A DNA stretch of 64,000 nucleotides from assembly GCA_016794365.1 (NCBI GenBank), contig JAEUKB010000074.1:1-64000 (forward strand), in the 5' to 3' direction. The notes beneath the pieces were generated by a model. It was given only the letters and a program-made list of their open reading frames with translations. It was not told where the DNA came from and did not search any database. The DNA is from Myxococcales bacterium. GTDB taxonomy: Bacteria > Myxococcota_A > Polyangia > Palsa-1104 > JAEUJZ01. Positions 16,600 through 26,294 of the stretch are shown piece after piece. How positions within the stretch are numbered: the first letter of the stretch is position 1; every line of letters begins with the position of its first letter. Both the position numbers and the translations under genes were made by a program.

Positions 16600-16851
16600 A
16601 TGGATGAAGCCAACGGTTGCGAGCGACCGTCGACGCTAAGCTCCGAGTTCGGACCGCAAACCACCAGGCTCCTCACGGTGACAGAGATAGCCGACTGGCT
16701 GCGGCTGACACCCAAAGGGATCTACGCGCTCGTCGAGGCCCGTCGGATTCCCTTCGTCAAGATCTCGAATCGCTTGCGTTTTTCCGAAGCTGAGATAGAG
16801 GGTTGGCTTCGGGACAACCGTGTGCCCGCGTCTTCGGAGCTGACGCGATGA
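16600..16851 (+). CDS. Excisionase-like helix-turn-helix protein
   Basis: 83 residues. Residues ~25-75 form a MerR/AlpA-type winged helix (LTVTEIADWLRLTPKGIYAL, then IPFVKISNRLRFSEAEIEGWL), the form used by many excisionases. The stop overlaps the integrase start as ATGA. It would bind near the att site and steer the integrase toward excision, and may also repress this promoter region. The 120-base gap upstream contains several GATC-centred partial repeats. Confidence 0.8.
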   Translation: MDEANGCERPSTLSSEFGPQTTRLLTVTEIADWLRLTPKGIYALVEARRIPFVKISNRLRFSEAEIEGWLRDNRVPASSELTR

Positions 16852-17930
16852 GTGCACGTTTTATGAAGGGTCGCTGGTGGATCGACATGCGGTGGAAACA
16901 TCAACGTATTCGACGCAAGTCACCGCTCAACACGAAGCGGGGAGCCGAGGAATACGAACGCCGTGTGCGCTGCGAGCTGCTTGACGGAACCTTTGACCTA
17001 CGAAAGGAGAAACCACCCGAGCCCCCGACGTTTGCCGAGTTTGCGAGTGAGTTCTTGGCAACGTATGTCCGCGCCAACAACAAACCCAGCGAGGTTCACT
17101 CGAAACAAACCATCCTGCGTCTCCACCTCGGACCATCCTTCGGTGCGCTCAAGCTCGCCGACATCACGGTCCGGCACATCGAGCGCTACAAGGCCGACAA
17201 GCTCAACGGCGGACTCGGACCCAAATCGATCAACAACACCCTCACGGTGTTGCGACGAATGCTCGTCTTGGCCGCCGAATGGGGACTCATCAAAGATGTG
17301 CCGAAGATCAAGTGGCTAAAAGCGCCCAAGCCCGACTTCGACTTCCTCGACTTCGATGAAGCCGAACGGCTGATGCGAGCGGCCGATCCGCCGTGGCGAC
17401 CGATGATCACAATTGCCCTCAAAACTGGGCTCAGGCTCGGTGAACTGCTCGCGCTGCGCTGGGCTGACGTGGATCTGACGGCTGGCCGACTGGTGGTCAA
17501 GCGTGCGGTGGCCCGCGGCATTGTCGGCACGCCCAAGAGCGGCAAGTCACGAGAAGTCGCGCTGTCGCGAGAAGCCATTCGGACGCTGGAGTCATGCCGA
17601 TCGGCTCACGACGCAAGCGATCTAGTGTTCCCCGATGCCGACGGGGCCATGCTGACCAAGCACACCACCAAGCATCCGCTGTGGCGAGCTTCTAAGCGTG
17701 CAGGGCTGCGACTCTTTGGGTGGCACACGCTGCGACACACCTTTGCGTCTCACCTGGCGATGCGCGGGGTGCCGCTCGTCGCGATCCAGCAGCTGCTCGG
17801 CCACTCCACGATCGAGATGACCATGCGCTACGCCCATCTTTCTCCGATGGTGCACAGGCAGGCAGTCGACCTCTTGGACGCCAAGGGTTCGGCACAGTTT
17901 GGGCACCAGATGGGCACCGGAGGGGCTTAG
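16848..17930 (+). CDS. int: Tyrosine site-specific integrase
   Basis: 360 residues from the ATG coupled to the excisionase gene. An N-terminal AP2-like arm (WWIDMRWKHQRIRRK) and a SAM-like core-binding domain (about 60-150) precede the catalytic domain. The catalytic residues are all present: R196 (TGLRLGELLALRW), K230 or K233 (beta-hairpin lysine), H293 and R296 (HTLRH), H319 (LGHS) and Y328 (MRYAH). The gene ends 40 bases from the ssrA 3' end, which is its inferred target. Confidence 0.95.
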   Translation: MSARFMKGRWWIDMRWKHQRIRRKSPLNTKRGAEEYERRVRCELLDGTFDLRKEKPPEPPTFAEFASEFLATYVRANNKPSEVHSKQTILRLHLGPSFGALKLADITVRHIERYKADKLNGGLGPKSINNTLTVLRRMLVLAAEWGLIKDVPKIKWLKAPKPDFDFLDFDEAERLMRAADPPWRPMITIALKTGLRLGELLALRWADVDLTAGRLVVKRAVARGIVGTPKSGKSREVALSREAIRTLESCRSAHDASDLVFPDADGAMLTKHTTKHPLWRASKRAGLRLFGWHTLRHTFASHLAMRGVPLVAIQQLLGHSTIEMTMRYAHLSPMVHRQAVDLLDAKGSAQFGHQMGTGGA

Positions 17931-17967
17931 AAACGAAAAAAGCCCCACCGAGTTCGTCGGTGAGGCT
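17931..17967 (-). terminator. Element-borne terminator for ssrA
   Basis: On the minus strand, AGCCTCACCG pairs with CGGTGGGGCT (17967-17958 with 17950-17941) and is followed by TTTTTCGTTT. It lies three bases beyond the tmRNA 3' end and directly after the integrase stop. It is on the element side of the insertion point and so appears to replace the native ssrA terminator. Confidence 0.75.
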
Positions 17968-17970
17968 CTA

Positions 17971-17999
17971 TGGAGGCGCCGGGAGTCGAACCCGGGTCC
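17971..17999. other. Inferred attachment site within the ssrA 3' end
   Basis: The T-arm and acceptor 3' strand of ssrA sit beside the integrase gene. Tyrosine integrases that use ssrA recombine within this segment and regenerate it, so a direct copy should lie at the far left end of the element, outside the window. The exact crossover cannot be fixed without that copy. Confidence 0.7.
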
Positions 18000-18329
18000 G
18001 AAAGTGCTTGGCAGGGGCTACTACGTGTGTAGTCGGTGTTTGTTTCACCCGCTGAGACTCTCCGCCGACAAAGAATCCCTTGGGCTATTTCACCTTGGGT
18101 TTCGCTGTCCTCGCGGTGAACATCGAGGGAGCTATCTCGTTTTTTTTGACACCCCGTCTCAAGTCGCGAGAACTACTTAAGGGGAGCGGCTCTCTGTCTG
18201 GTTATTAAGCAGCGAGAGCGTACGCGTTATCGTTCGCGTTTCGGATTTTTCCGCTGGATTTACGAGGTAACGAATCCTCGACACGCAACCTTCTACTCAG
18301 ATCACCCCCGTCGAAACCGTTACGCCCCC
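17971..18329 (-). ncRNA. ssrA: tmRNA (SsrA)
   Basis: A 359-base transfer-messenger RNA. The 5' end GGGGGCG (from 18329) pairs with CGCCTCC at the 3' end to form the acceptor stem, with discriminator A at 17971. The T-arm GGTTCGACTCCC is intact. The 3' CCA is not encoded and must be added. The mRNA-like part encodes the tag ANDNAYALAA followed by tandem stops TAATAA near 18205-18240. It rescues stalled ribosomes and marks the product for proteolysis. The gene is complete despite the element inserted at its 3' end. Confidence 0.95.
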
Positions 18330-18356
18330 GAACTGGGGACAACCAAGGGCAAAGGC

Positions 18357-18385
18357 AGCATACGCACCGGATCGCAGGGCGTCAA
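18357..18385 (-). promoter_or_regulatory. Promoter of ssrA
   Basis: On the minus strand TTGACG (18385-18380), a 17-base spacer and TATGCT (18362-18357) precede the mature tmRNA 5' end by about 28 bases. This leaves a short leader for RNase P to remove. Confidence 0.75.
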
Positions 18386-18407
18386 CCGCTCGCAGTGGCT
18401 TCGCTGA

Positions 18408-19082
18408 TTAGGTGGGCGGAACGGGCTGCGGATTTGGCGCGGGCTGCGGGCTTGGCGCGGGCTGCGGGCTTGGCGCGGACTGCGGGCTTGGCGCGGGCTG
18501 CGTGAGCGGCACGATGGGCTGCGGCTCCAGGTATTTGCCCAGCTCGCGTCCGGTTCGCCAAAAGCCGTGCAGATAGACGAAGAAGTCGTAGCGAATCGCG
18601 TAGGGATGCCCTTTGCGAATGACCCTCACACGATAAAACGGCATCGGAGACACGAGCGCTCGCTTCATCACCCGCTCGGAATCGCTCATCCGCTCGGGAG
18701 GCAGCGTATCGATGCGCGTCACTTCCACATCGTCGTAGTGATGTTCGTAGATGCTGGCCACCAGCTCTGCCGGCATCGGTCCCGACAGCGGCTTGGTCAG
18801 CAGATCATAGCGAGGCCAAAACCGTCTCGCCTTGTCCTCTCCGATCAGCATCGCCAGCTCTTCTTGTGACATCCGCATCGAGGTCATCATCTCGATGACG
18901 CGCTGCCGCTCATCGCGCTTGGCCGCCGTCACAAGGTCTGTCCACAGCCTGTGAAGCTCTGGTTCGCTGCTTCCGTAGGTTCCTGGCTCCAGCGGCTTTT
19001 CCAGCAGCAGCTTGGAACATCCCACCGTCGCAACCATCGCCACTGGAACCCACATCCGCCACAGCTTGCTGCCTACTTTCAC
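18408..19082 (-). CDS. Lipoprotein with a Pro-Gln repeat tail
   Basis: 224 residues. A lipoprotein signal peptide ends in VATVGC (cysteine at residue 22). The mature domain (about 40-185) is mixed alpha/beta and unrecognised. The C-terminus consists of repeats of PAPSPQ encoded by 18-bp units, followed by PVPPT. The tail may reach through the cell wall or interact with partners. It lies directly upstream of the ssrA promoter in the same orientation. Confidence 0.65.
   Translation of the reverse strand: MKVGSKLWRMWVPVAMVATVGCSKLLLEKPLEPGTYGSSEPELHRLWTDLVTAAKRDERQRVIEMMTSMRMSQEELAMLIGEDKARRFWPRYDLLTKPLSGPMPAELVASIYEHHYDDVEVTRIDTLPPERMSDSERVMKRALVSPMPFYRVRVIRKGHPYAIRYDFFVYLHGFWRTGRELGKYLEPQPIVPLTQPAPSPQSAPSPQPAPSPQPAPNPQPVPPT
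18425..18496. repeat. Four 18-bp tandem units in the lipoprotein tail
   Basis: Units at 18425, 18443, 18461 and 18479 follow the pattern GCTGCGGGCTTGGCGCGG with few differences. They encode PAPSPQ-type hexapeptides in frame, so gain or loss of a unit would keep the reading frame. Confidence 0.8.
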
Positions 19083-19541
19083 CGTGCTCTCCGTCTGTGT
19101 TTCTTATCAGATTGTGCCCGATTGGAGACCGTTACATCTCGTCTCATCGTTGCCACTTCTTGCTTCTTACAAACAGTTGCGCTCGCCAGCCTGAGGACGC
19201 TCTGTCGCGAGACATACATCGCCGCCCTTGCCGTGTTCCGCGCACCTAAGGTATGACATCAGACAAGGCGTGGGGCTGTGGATAACATTGTGGGTAACCC
19301 TCTGATCTGGGCAGTGGATGAAGTGGGATCAGCCAGAACCTGTGGAAGACTCGGTAGTTTATCCACAGTGTCCCACACCGCCATCCACAGGCGATGTGCT
19401 TGATTTTCAAGTACTTAGGCTAGTTTTCCAGAAATCCACAGGCCCGAATACGGATACGGATTGGATCTATAGATCTAGAGATCCAGATCAGGTAGAACCC
19501 CTGGCCTCAGATTCAAACAATCGAAAAGGTTGGAGAAACAG
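19083..19541. other. Intergenic region with DnaA-box cluster, candidate oriC
   Basis: This 459-base region holds two perfect DnaA boxes, TTATCCACA at 19359-19367 and its complement at 19277-19285. A one-mismatch box lies at 19289-19297 and weaker ones at 19341, 19381 and 19432. The boxes are in both orientations within about 165 bases. A stretch rich in A+T and GATC-like steps follows (19400-19500), next to dnaN-recF-gyrB. Origins often lie by dnaA or dnaN. No dnaA is in the window, so the assignment rests on the boxes and context. The bases before 19270 show nothing notable. Confidence 0.6.
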
Positions 19542-20672
19542 ATGGAGTTCAGAATCGAGAAGGCTGCGCTGCTCCAAGCGCTGTACTACGCGCAGGGCAT
19601 TGCGGACCGAAAGTCAACCATGCCCATTTTGGCCAATGTGCTGCTTCGCTCGGATGGGCCAGACCGCATCACCGTGGCAGCCACCGACCTGAACATCACC
19701 GTCACGACCGAGCTGCCGTGTGAGGTCTCGTCCGAAGGTGGACTGACTGCATCGGCCAAGCATCTCCATGACATCGTGAAGTCGCTACCGAGCGACAAGC
19801 TGAGCCTGCGTCGCGCCGACAACAACTACGCAGAGCTTGTGAGCGGCAAAGCCAACTACAAAGTCGTCGGTCTGCCCGATCGTGACTTTCCGAAGCTGCC
19901 GCCTCACAAAGACGTTCAGTTTTATCGCGTCGATGGAGCGGTGCTGCGCGACCTGATTGCCAAGACGTTCTTTTCGATCTCTGCCGACGAGACGCGTAGT
20001 CACCTAAACGGCGTGCTGCTCGAGTGTGATGGCGACGGAGAACAGGCCTTTGCACGGATGGTATCGACGGACGGTCATCGCTTGTCCAAGTGCGAGCGTC
20101 CGCTGCCCGGTGCGCCGAAGCTGATGCCGGGTGTGGTGATTCCTCGTCGAGGACTCATAGAACTGCGACGAGCACTGGAAGGCAGTGGCGGCAACGTCGA
20201 AATCGCCAGCCACAACCAGTATTTCTATTTGCGCACGGGTGCGACGGTACTGTCAGTTCGTCTGACGGAAGCGAGCTTCCCTCCATACGAGCAGGTGATT
20301 CCGCGTGATCATCAGCGACGGGTTGTCGTCAAGCGCTCCGAGCTGTTTGATGCGCTCAAGCGAATCGTGCTGGTCGCGTCGGAAAAGACCTGGGGTGTGC
20401 GGATGAACATCGCCAGCGGACAGATGCGCATTGAGTCGGACAATCCCGACCTGGGACAAGGCCGCGAAGAGCTGGACGTTGGCTACCAAGGCGTCGATTG
20501 CAACATCGGCTTTAACGCCAAGTACATGATTGAGCTTCTGTCGGAAATCGATACGCCGGAAGTGCAGCTGGAGCTAAACGGCGATCTGGATCCCGGTGTG
20601 CTGCGTCCGCTCGACGACAAACAAGGCGTCGGCAACCAGTATCTCGGCGTCATCATGCCCATGCGCCTGTGA
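19542..20672 (+). CDS. dnaN: DNA polymerase III beta sliding clamp
   Basis: 376 residues. The ATG at 19542 is preceded by GGTTGGAG; an in-frame TTG at 19530 lies inside that site and is rejected. Typical beta-clamp features are present: an N-terminal MEFRIEKAALLQAL helix, RKSTMPILANVLL, the AATDLNITV strand, and the C-terminal ending VIMPMRL that lines the partner-binding pocket. Three clamp domains fit the length. It tethers Pol III to DNA as a dimeric ring and is followed four bases later by recF. Confidence 0.97.
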   Translation: MEFRIEKAALLQALYYAQGIADRKSTMPILANVLLRSDGPDRITVAATDLNITVTTELPCEVSSEGGLTASAKHLHDIVKSLPSDKLSLRRADNNYAELVSGKANYKVVGLPDRDFPKLPPHKDVQFYRVDGAVLRDLIAKTFFSISADETRSHLNGVLLECDGDGEQAFARMVSTDGHRLSKCERPLPGAPKLMPGVVIPRRGLIELRRALEGSGGNVEIASHNQYFYLRTGATVLSVRLTEASFPPYEQVIPRDHQRRVVVKRSELFDALKRIVLVASEKTWGVRMNIASGQMRIESDNPDLGQGREELDVGYQGVDCNIGFNAKYMIELLSEIDTPEVQLELNGDLDPGVLRPLDDKQGVGNQYLGVIMPMRL

Positions 20673-20676
20673 GCGC

Positions 20677-21870
<1,194 letters not shown>

Positions 21871-21986
21871 CCATCGCCGTCGAGCCGTCGTGAAAGTGGA
21901 CGAAAGATAGGGAAACATGTGCTACGTTGCGACCTCTTTTGGCGGCCAAGTAGAGTCCGGCTGCCGGGTAAATCGAGGAGCTTTCG

Positions 21987-24500
21987 TTGTCTGCGACGAA
22001 TGAAAAGGCTGGAAATCCTGCGGAGAGCGACGTCGCTGTAGGTTCCACGTCAGCTAAAGACAGCTACACCGGCGAAAACATCCAGGTTCTGAAGGGCCTT
22101 GATGCGGTCCGTAAGCGTCCGGGGATGTACATCGGTGATACCGACGACGGAACCGGCCTTCATCACATGGTCTACGAGGTTGTCGATAACTCCGTTGACG
22201 AAGCCTTGGCGGGTCACTGCAAGAACATCGATGTGACCATCCACGCGGACAACTCGGTGACGGTCAAGGACGATGGGCGCGGTATGCCAACGGATATGCA
22301 TCCGACGGAAAATCGGCCCACGCCCGAAGTCATCATGACGGTGCTTCACGCGGGTGGAAAGTTCGACAAAAAGAGCTACAAAGTCTCGGGCGGACTTCAC
22401 GGTGTCGGTGTCTCGGCGGTCAACGCACTGTCCGAGTGGCTGAAGCTGGAAATCCACCGAAACGGCAAAAAGTACCGTCAGGAATACCATCGCGGCGCTC
22501 CGGTCACGGCGCTGATCGAGGACGGTACGTCGGAAAAGAACGGAACCACGGTTACGTTCAAGGCTGACGCAGAGATCTTTACCACCGTCGAGTATTCCTA
22601 CGAGACGCTGCATCAGCGGCTGCGTGAGCTGTCGTTTCTAAATCCTCGTCTGCGGATCGTGCTATCCGACGAGCGAAACGACAAAAAAGCCGACATGTTT
22701 TCCGAAGGCGGCATCTCAAGCTTCGTCAAGGACTTGAACGTCGCCAAAGAGCTGGTCATCCCCGAGCCGATTTTCCTGGCAGGCATGCAGCCTCACCCGG
22801 ACTTCGACGATGCCGAGGTGGTTGCCGAGGCTGCGATTCAGTGGAACGACAGCTTTTCCGAGAGCTTGATCTGCTTTACCAACAACATTCGCAACCGCGA
22901 CGGTGGATCTCACCTGACCGGCTTTCGCCAGGCACTGACGAGGACGATCAACAGCTACGCGACGGCCAACAACCTGCTCAAAGACATGAAAAACGGTCTT
23001 TCGGGCGCGGACTTGGCAGAAGGTCTCGTCGCTGTGGTGTCGATCAAACACCCTGATCCGAAGTTTTCAAACCAGACCAAAGATCGGCTGGTGTCGTCGG
23101 AAGTGACGGGCATTGTGAACTCCGTCATCGGCGATCGTCTGGCTGAGTGGCTGGAAGAGCATCCACGCGAAGCGCGCGCCATCATCGGCAAGAGCGTGCT
23201 GGCAGCGAGAGCCCGAGAGGCAGCTCGCAAAGCTCGTGAGATGGTGCAGCGCAAAGGCGCGCTGGAGTCACTGTCGCTGCCCGGCAAGCTGGCGGACTGC
23301 CAAGAGCGCGATCCGGCGTTGTGTGAGCTGTTTATCGTCGAGGGTGACTCGGCAGGTGGATCAGCCAAGCAAGGTCGTGATCGTCGGACGCAAGCGATTC
23401 TGCCGCTGAAAGGCAAGATCCTAAACGTCGAAAAAGCCCGGCTCGATAAGATGCTGTCGTCGCAGGAAATCGTGACGCTTATCACTGCGCTGGGCTGTGG
23501 CGTCGGTGAAAGCAAAGATGTTGCGAAGCTGCGCTATCACCGCATCGTCATCATGACCGACGCCGACGTGGACGGTAGCCACATTCGGACGCTGCTGCTC
23601 ACGTTCTTTTATCGTCAGTACAAAGAGCTTCTCGACGGATCGCTCGATCGCAAGCACTTCATCTTCATCGCGCAGCCGCCGCTTTACAAAGTGAAGAAAG
23701 GCAGCCGCGAGGAATACCTGAAAAACGATCAAGCGCTCGAAGAGTATCTGCTGCGCTCGACGGCAGAAGATCTGGTGTTGGAGTCGGAAGACGGCAAGCT
23801 GCAGATCTCGGGCGATAAGATCAAAGAGCTGTGGCGAGCGGTCGGTCGGTACGCACGGGCGCTGCAAGCGTGTGACAAGCGCTGGGACAGTCGGATCGTC
23901 GAGGCGATCATCAAAGCTGGCGAGCTAAGTCCATCGTCGAGCCTGGGTGATGAAGCGACGATGAACGCGCTCATCGCGAAGGTGGAAGTGCAGCTGCGCA
24001 AGCACTTTGGCGAAATCAGCGAGCTGCAAGCGCAGATTTCCAGCGACGGAGAAAACGGTCCACTTAGGGCGGTGATTCCGGCTCGTTACGGTGGAGCGCG
24101 ACGCGAGACGATCATCGATCACGCGATGCTGTCGTCGTCAGAGTTTGGCGAGCTGTCACGCATGGCTGAGCGGCTCAAGTACTTGGGCGACGGACCGTTT
24201 GTGCTGGTCGATGGCAATACGCGGCACAAAGTCGGTCGCATCGCGGAGCTGGCCGAGCTGTTTGACTCGATCGGTCGCAAGGGACTCCAGATTCAGCGCT
24301 ACAAAGGTCTGGGCGAAATGACCGCAGAGCAGCTGTGGGAAACGACGATGGATCCCGCGCGACGAACGCTGCTGGAAGTTCACGTCGATGATCTCATCGA
24401 GGCTGAGCGGCTGTTTAGCATGCTGATGGGTGAAGCCGTCGAGCCTCGTCGCGAGTTCATCGAACAGCACGCGCTGCAAGTTCGCAATCTCGACGTATAG
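21987..24500 (+). CDS. gyrB: DNA gyrase subunit B
   Basis: 837 residues, starting at TTG with GAGGAG upstream. The GHKL ATPase domain has VVDNSVDEALAGHC, DDGRGMP and GGLHGVGVSAVNAL. The TOPRIM domain has LFIVEGDSAGGSAKQGRD and MTDADVDGSHIRTLLLTFF. The C-terminus carries the QRYKGLGEM segment. An insert around residues 565-720 in the TOPRIM region, similar to that of proteobacterial GyrB, accounts for the length. With GyrA it introduces negative supercoils. The leader between recF and gyrB is 116 bases. Confidence 0.97.
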   Translation: MSATNEKAGNPAESDVAVGSTSAKDSYTGENIQVLKGLDAVRKRPGMYIGDTDDGTGLHHMVYEVVDNSVDEALAGHCKNIDVTIHADNSVTVKDDGRGMPTDMHPTENRPTPEVIMTVLHAGGKFDKKSYKVSGGLHGVGVSAVNALSEWLKLEIHRNGKKYRQEYHRGAPVTALIEDGTSEKNGTTVTFKADAEIFTTVEYSYETLHQRLRELSFLNPRLRIVLSDERNDKKADMFSEGGISSFVKDLNVAKELVIPEPIFLAGMQPHPDFDDAEVVAEAAIQWNDSFSESLICFTNNIRNRDGGSHLTGFRQALTRTINSYATANNLLKDMKNGLSGADLAEGLVAVVSIKHPDPKFSNQTKDRLVSSEVTGIVNSVIGDRLAEWLEEHPREARAIIGKSVLAARAREAARKAREMVQRKGALESLSLPGKLADCQERDPALCELFIVEGDSAGGSAKQGRDRRTQAILPLKGKILNVEKARLDKMLSSQEIVTLITALGCGVGESKDVAKLRYHRIVIMTDADVDGSHIRTLLLTFFYRQYKELLDGSLDRKHFIFIAQPPLYKVKKGSREEYLKNDQALEEYLLRSTAEDLVLESEDGKLQISGDKIKELWRAVGRYARALQACDKRWDSRIVEAIIKAGELSPSSSLGDEATMNALIAKVEVQLRKHFGEISELQAQISSDGENGPLRAVIPARYGGARRETIIDHAMLSSSEFGELSRMAERLKYLGDGPFVLVDGNTRHKVGRIAELAELFDSIGRKGLQIQRYKGLGEMTAEQLWETTMDPARRTLLEVHVDDLIEAERLFSMLMGEAVEPRREFIEQHALQVRNLDV

Positions 24501-24527
24501 CGTCCGCCCAAAGCATCGAAGTGGGTC

Positions 24528-25160
24528 ATGTCAGCCAGCCCGAGCGTCCTTTATCGCTACGCAGAGTCAGAGCTTCCTTCAGTTCACGGCCCGCTTCGGC
24601 TGGTGGTGTATCGGTTTGTGCCAGCGGACCCTTTGTCACCGCCTCTGCTGGTGCCGATGCAAGATGAACACATGGCCATCGTCGTCGGAGACATCGAAGA
24701 CGGCGAGCAAGTTCCGTGTCGTGTTCACTCGGAGTGCTGGACGGGCGAGACGCTTGGATCGCTCAAGTGTGACTGTCGGGCACAGCTTGATGCAGCGCTG
24801 GAGAGCATGGTGTCCAAAGGACGCGGCGTCGTCGTGTACCTGCGTCAAGAAGGACGTGGCATCGGGCTTGGCAACAAAGTGCGAGCCTACGCGCTGCAAA
24901 ACGAAGGCAAAGACACCGTCGAAGCGAACACCGAGCTGGGATTTTTGCCCGATCAGCGCAGCTACGAAATTGCAGCGCAGATCCTGCGTGATCTGAAGGT
25001 GAAGTCGGTGGCGCTGTACACCAACAATCCCGACAAGCTGCGTGAGCTGCAACAAGCGGGCGTGACCGTCAGCGAGCGTGTGCCTCACTGGGTGTCGAGC
25101 CACGAGTGGAACAGCGACTATCTCGCGGTGAAGCGAGCCAAGCTCGGTCATCAGTCGTAA
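24528..25160 (+). CDS. ribA: GTP cyclohydrolase II
   Basis: 210 residues, a stand-alone RibA without the fused DHBP synthase domain. The zinc site is the CDC pattern (SECWTGETLGSLKCDC) and the GTP-binding and catalytic segment is VVYLRQEGRGIGL. It opens GTP to the pyrimidine precursor of riboflavin. The stop is 45 bases from mrp. No other riboflavin gene is nearby. Confidence 0.93.
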   Translation: MSASPSVLYRYAESELPSVHGPLRLVVYRFVPADPLSPPLLVPMQDEHMAIVVGDIEDGEQVPCRVHSECWTGETLGSLKCDCRAQLDAALESMVSKGRGVVVYLRQEGRGIGLGNKVRAYALQNEGKDTVEANTELGFLPDQRSYEIAAQILRDLKVKSVALYTNNPDKLRELQQAGVTVSERVPHWVSSHEWNSDYLAVKRAKLGHQS

Positions 25161-25205
25161 CCAACAGACTTACAGCAGGCATCTGCTTTCCGAAAAGAAC
25201 CACAC

Positions 25206-26294
25206 ATGACGCAAGCCACGGTTGACGCAGTAAAAAGCGCCCTCAAGGCGGTGAAAGAGCCAGTGCTCGGTCGCGACATCGTTTCGCTCGGCATGGTCAA
25301 AAAAGTCGAGGTCGAAAAAGACTTCGCCTACATCCAGATCGATCTGCCGACGCCGGTATATCGGGATCGCCAAGCGCTGGAAAAGAGCATCTGTGAAGCG
25401 GCCAAAAAAGTGCCGGGAATCAGCGATGCGCGCTGCCTGATTGGAGTCAATGTTCCGTCGGGATCTCGTGGACAAGCGACGCGACTTCCGTCGGTGAAAA
25501 ACGTAATCGCGGTCGCAGCAGGCAAGGGCGGCGTCGGAAAATCGACGGTGGCAACCAACCTGGCGGCGTCTCTGCGGCTGCAAGGTGCGCGGGTTGGAAT
25601 GCTCGATGCGGATGTCTACGGTCCGTCGCTGCCAACCATGCTGGGAGAGCCCGAGCAGCCCGCTTCGACGCGCTCTGGCAACAAGATCGGTCCGGCTGTC
25701 TATTACGGAATGAGCGTGATTTCCGTCGGATTCTTCACCGAGCGCGACGGCGCAGTGGTGTGGCGTGGCCCGATGGTTCACAAGCTGCTTCAGCAGTTCA
25801 TCGAAGACGTGGACTGGGGCGAGCTGGACTATCTCATCGTCGATTTGCCGCCGGGAACGGGAGACGCGCAGCTGTCGCTCACGCAGCTTCTGCCGCTTAC
25901 GGGTGTGGTGATTGTCTCGACGCCGCAAGAAGTGGCGCTCATCGACGTGGAAAAAGCCGTCAGCATGTTCAAAAAGCTCGAGGTGCCAATCCTCGGGGTC
26001 ATCGAGAACATGTCGTATTACATCTGCCCGACGTGTGGACACCACGACGACATCTTCGCGCGCGGAGGCGGATCCAAGCTGGCCGAGACGCTGGGCGCTC
26101 CGTTTTTGGGGGAAGTTCCGCTCGATCGCAAGGTTCGCTACGGCGGCGACATCGGTCGTCCGATTGTGCTCGGCGCGCCCGACAGTGAGCACGGCAAGAT
26201 CTTCCTAGAGACCGGTCTGCGTGTGGCGGAAGGTGCGATGAAGGTTGTGCTGTCAGGTCCGCGTCGGCCCGCCGGTCTGGTTCAAGTGAAGTAG
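25206..26294 (+). CDS. mrp: Mrp/ApbC-type iron-sulfur carrier ATPase
   Basis: 362 residues. An N-terminal DUF59/MIP18-like domain (about 1-95) precedes the deviant Walker A motif GKGGVGKST and DYLIVDLPPGTGD. The bridging CxxC pair is CPTC in YICPTCGHHDDIF. It carries Fe-S clusters to apoproteins as a dimer. Its last 42 bases overlap the convergent mobA gene. Confidence 0.93.
   Translation: MTQATVDAVKSALKAVKEPVLGRDIVSLGMVKKVEVEKDFAYIQIDLPTPVYRDRQALEKSICEAAKKVPGISDARCLIGVNVPSGSRGQATRLPSVKNVIAVAAGKGGVGKSTVATNLAASLRLQGARVGMLDADVYGPSLPTMLGEPEQPASTRSGNKIGPAVYYGMSVISVGFFTERDGAVVWRGPMVHKLLQQFIEDVDWGELDYLIVDLPPGTGDAQLSLTQLLPLTGVVIVSTPQEVALIDVEKAVSMFKKLEVPILGVIENMSYYICPTCGHHDDIFARGGGSKLAETLGAPFLGEVPLDRKVRYGGDIGRPIVLGAPDSEHGKIFLETGLRVAEGAMKVVLSGPRRPAGLVQVK

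Larger units (their letters stand above)
1..17999. mobile_element. Right-hand part of an integrative (probably mobilisable or conjugative) element inserted at the ssrA 3' end
   Basis: A tyrosine integrase (16848-17930) ends 40 bases from the 3' end of ssrA (17971), the classical arrangement for integration into a tmRNA gene. An excisionase-like gene overlaps the integrase start. Upstream are a coupling-protein ATPase, a replication-relaxation protein, a primase and small membrane proteins, which are element backbone functions. The left boundary and the second att copy are outside the window, so the total size is unknown. Cargo at 2552-9000 is visibly A+T-richer than its surroundings. Whether it encodes its own transfer channel cannot be judged, because no VirB4-like ATPase or relaxase is visible here. 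Confidence 0.85.

Noticed and set aside
17971..18000. Separate tRNA gene
   Set aside because: The T-arm and acceptor sequence is the 3' half of tmRNA; no anticodon arm is found nearby.
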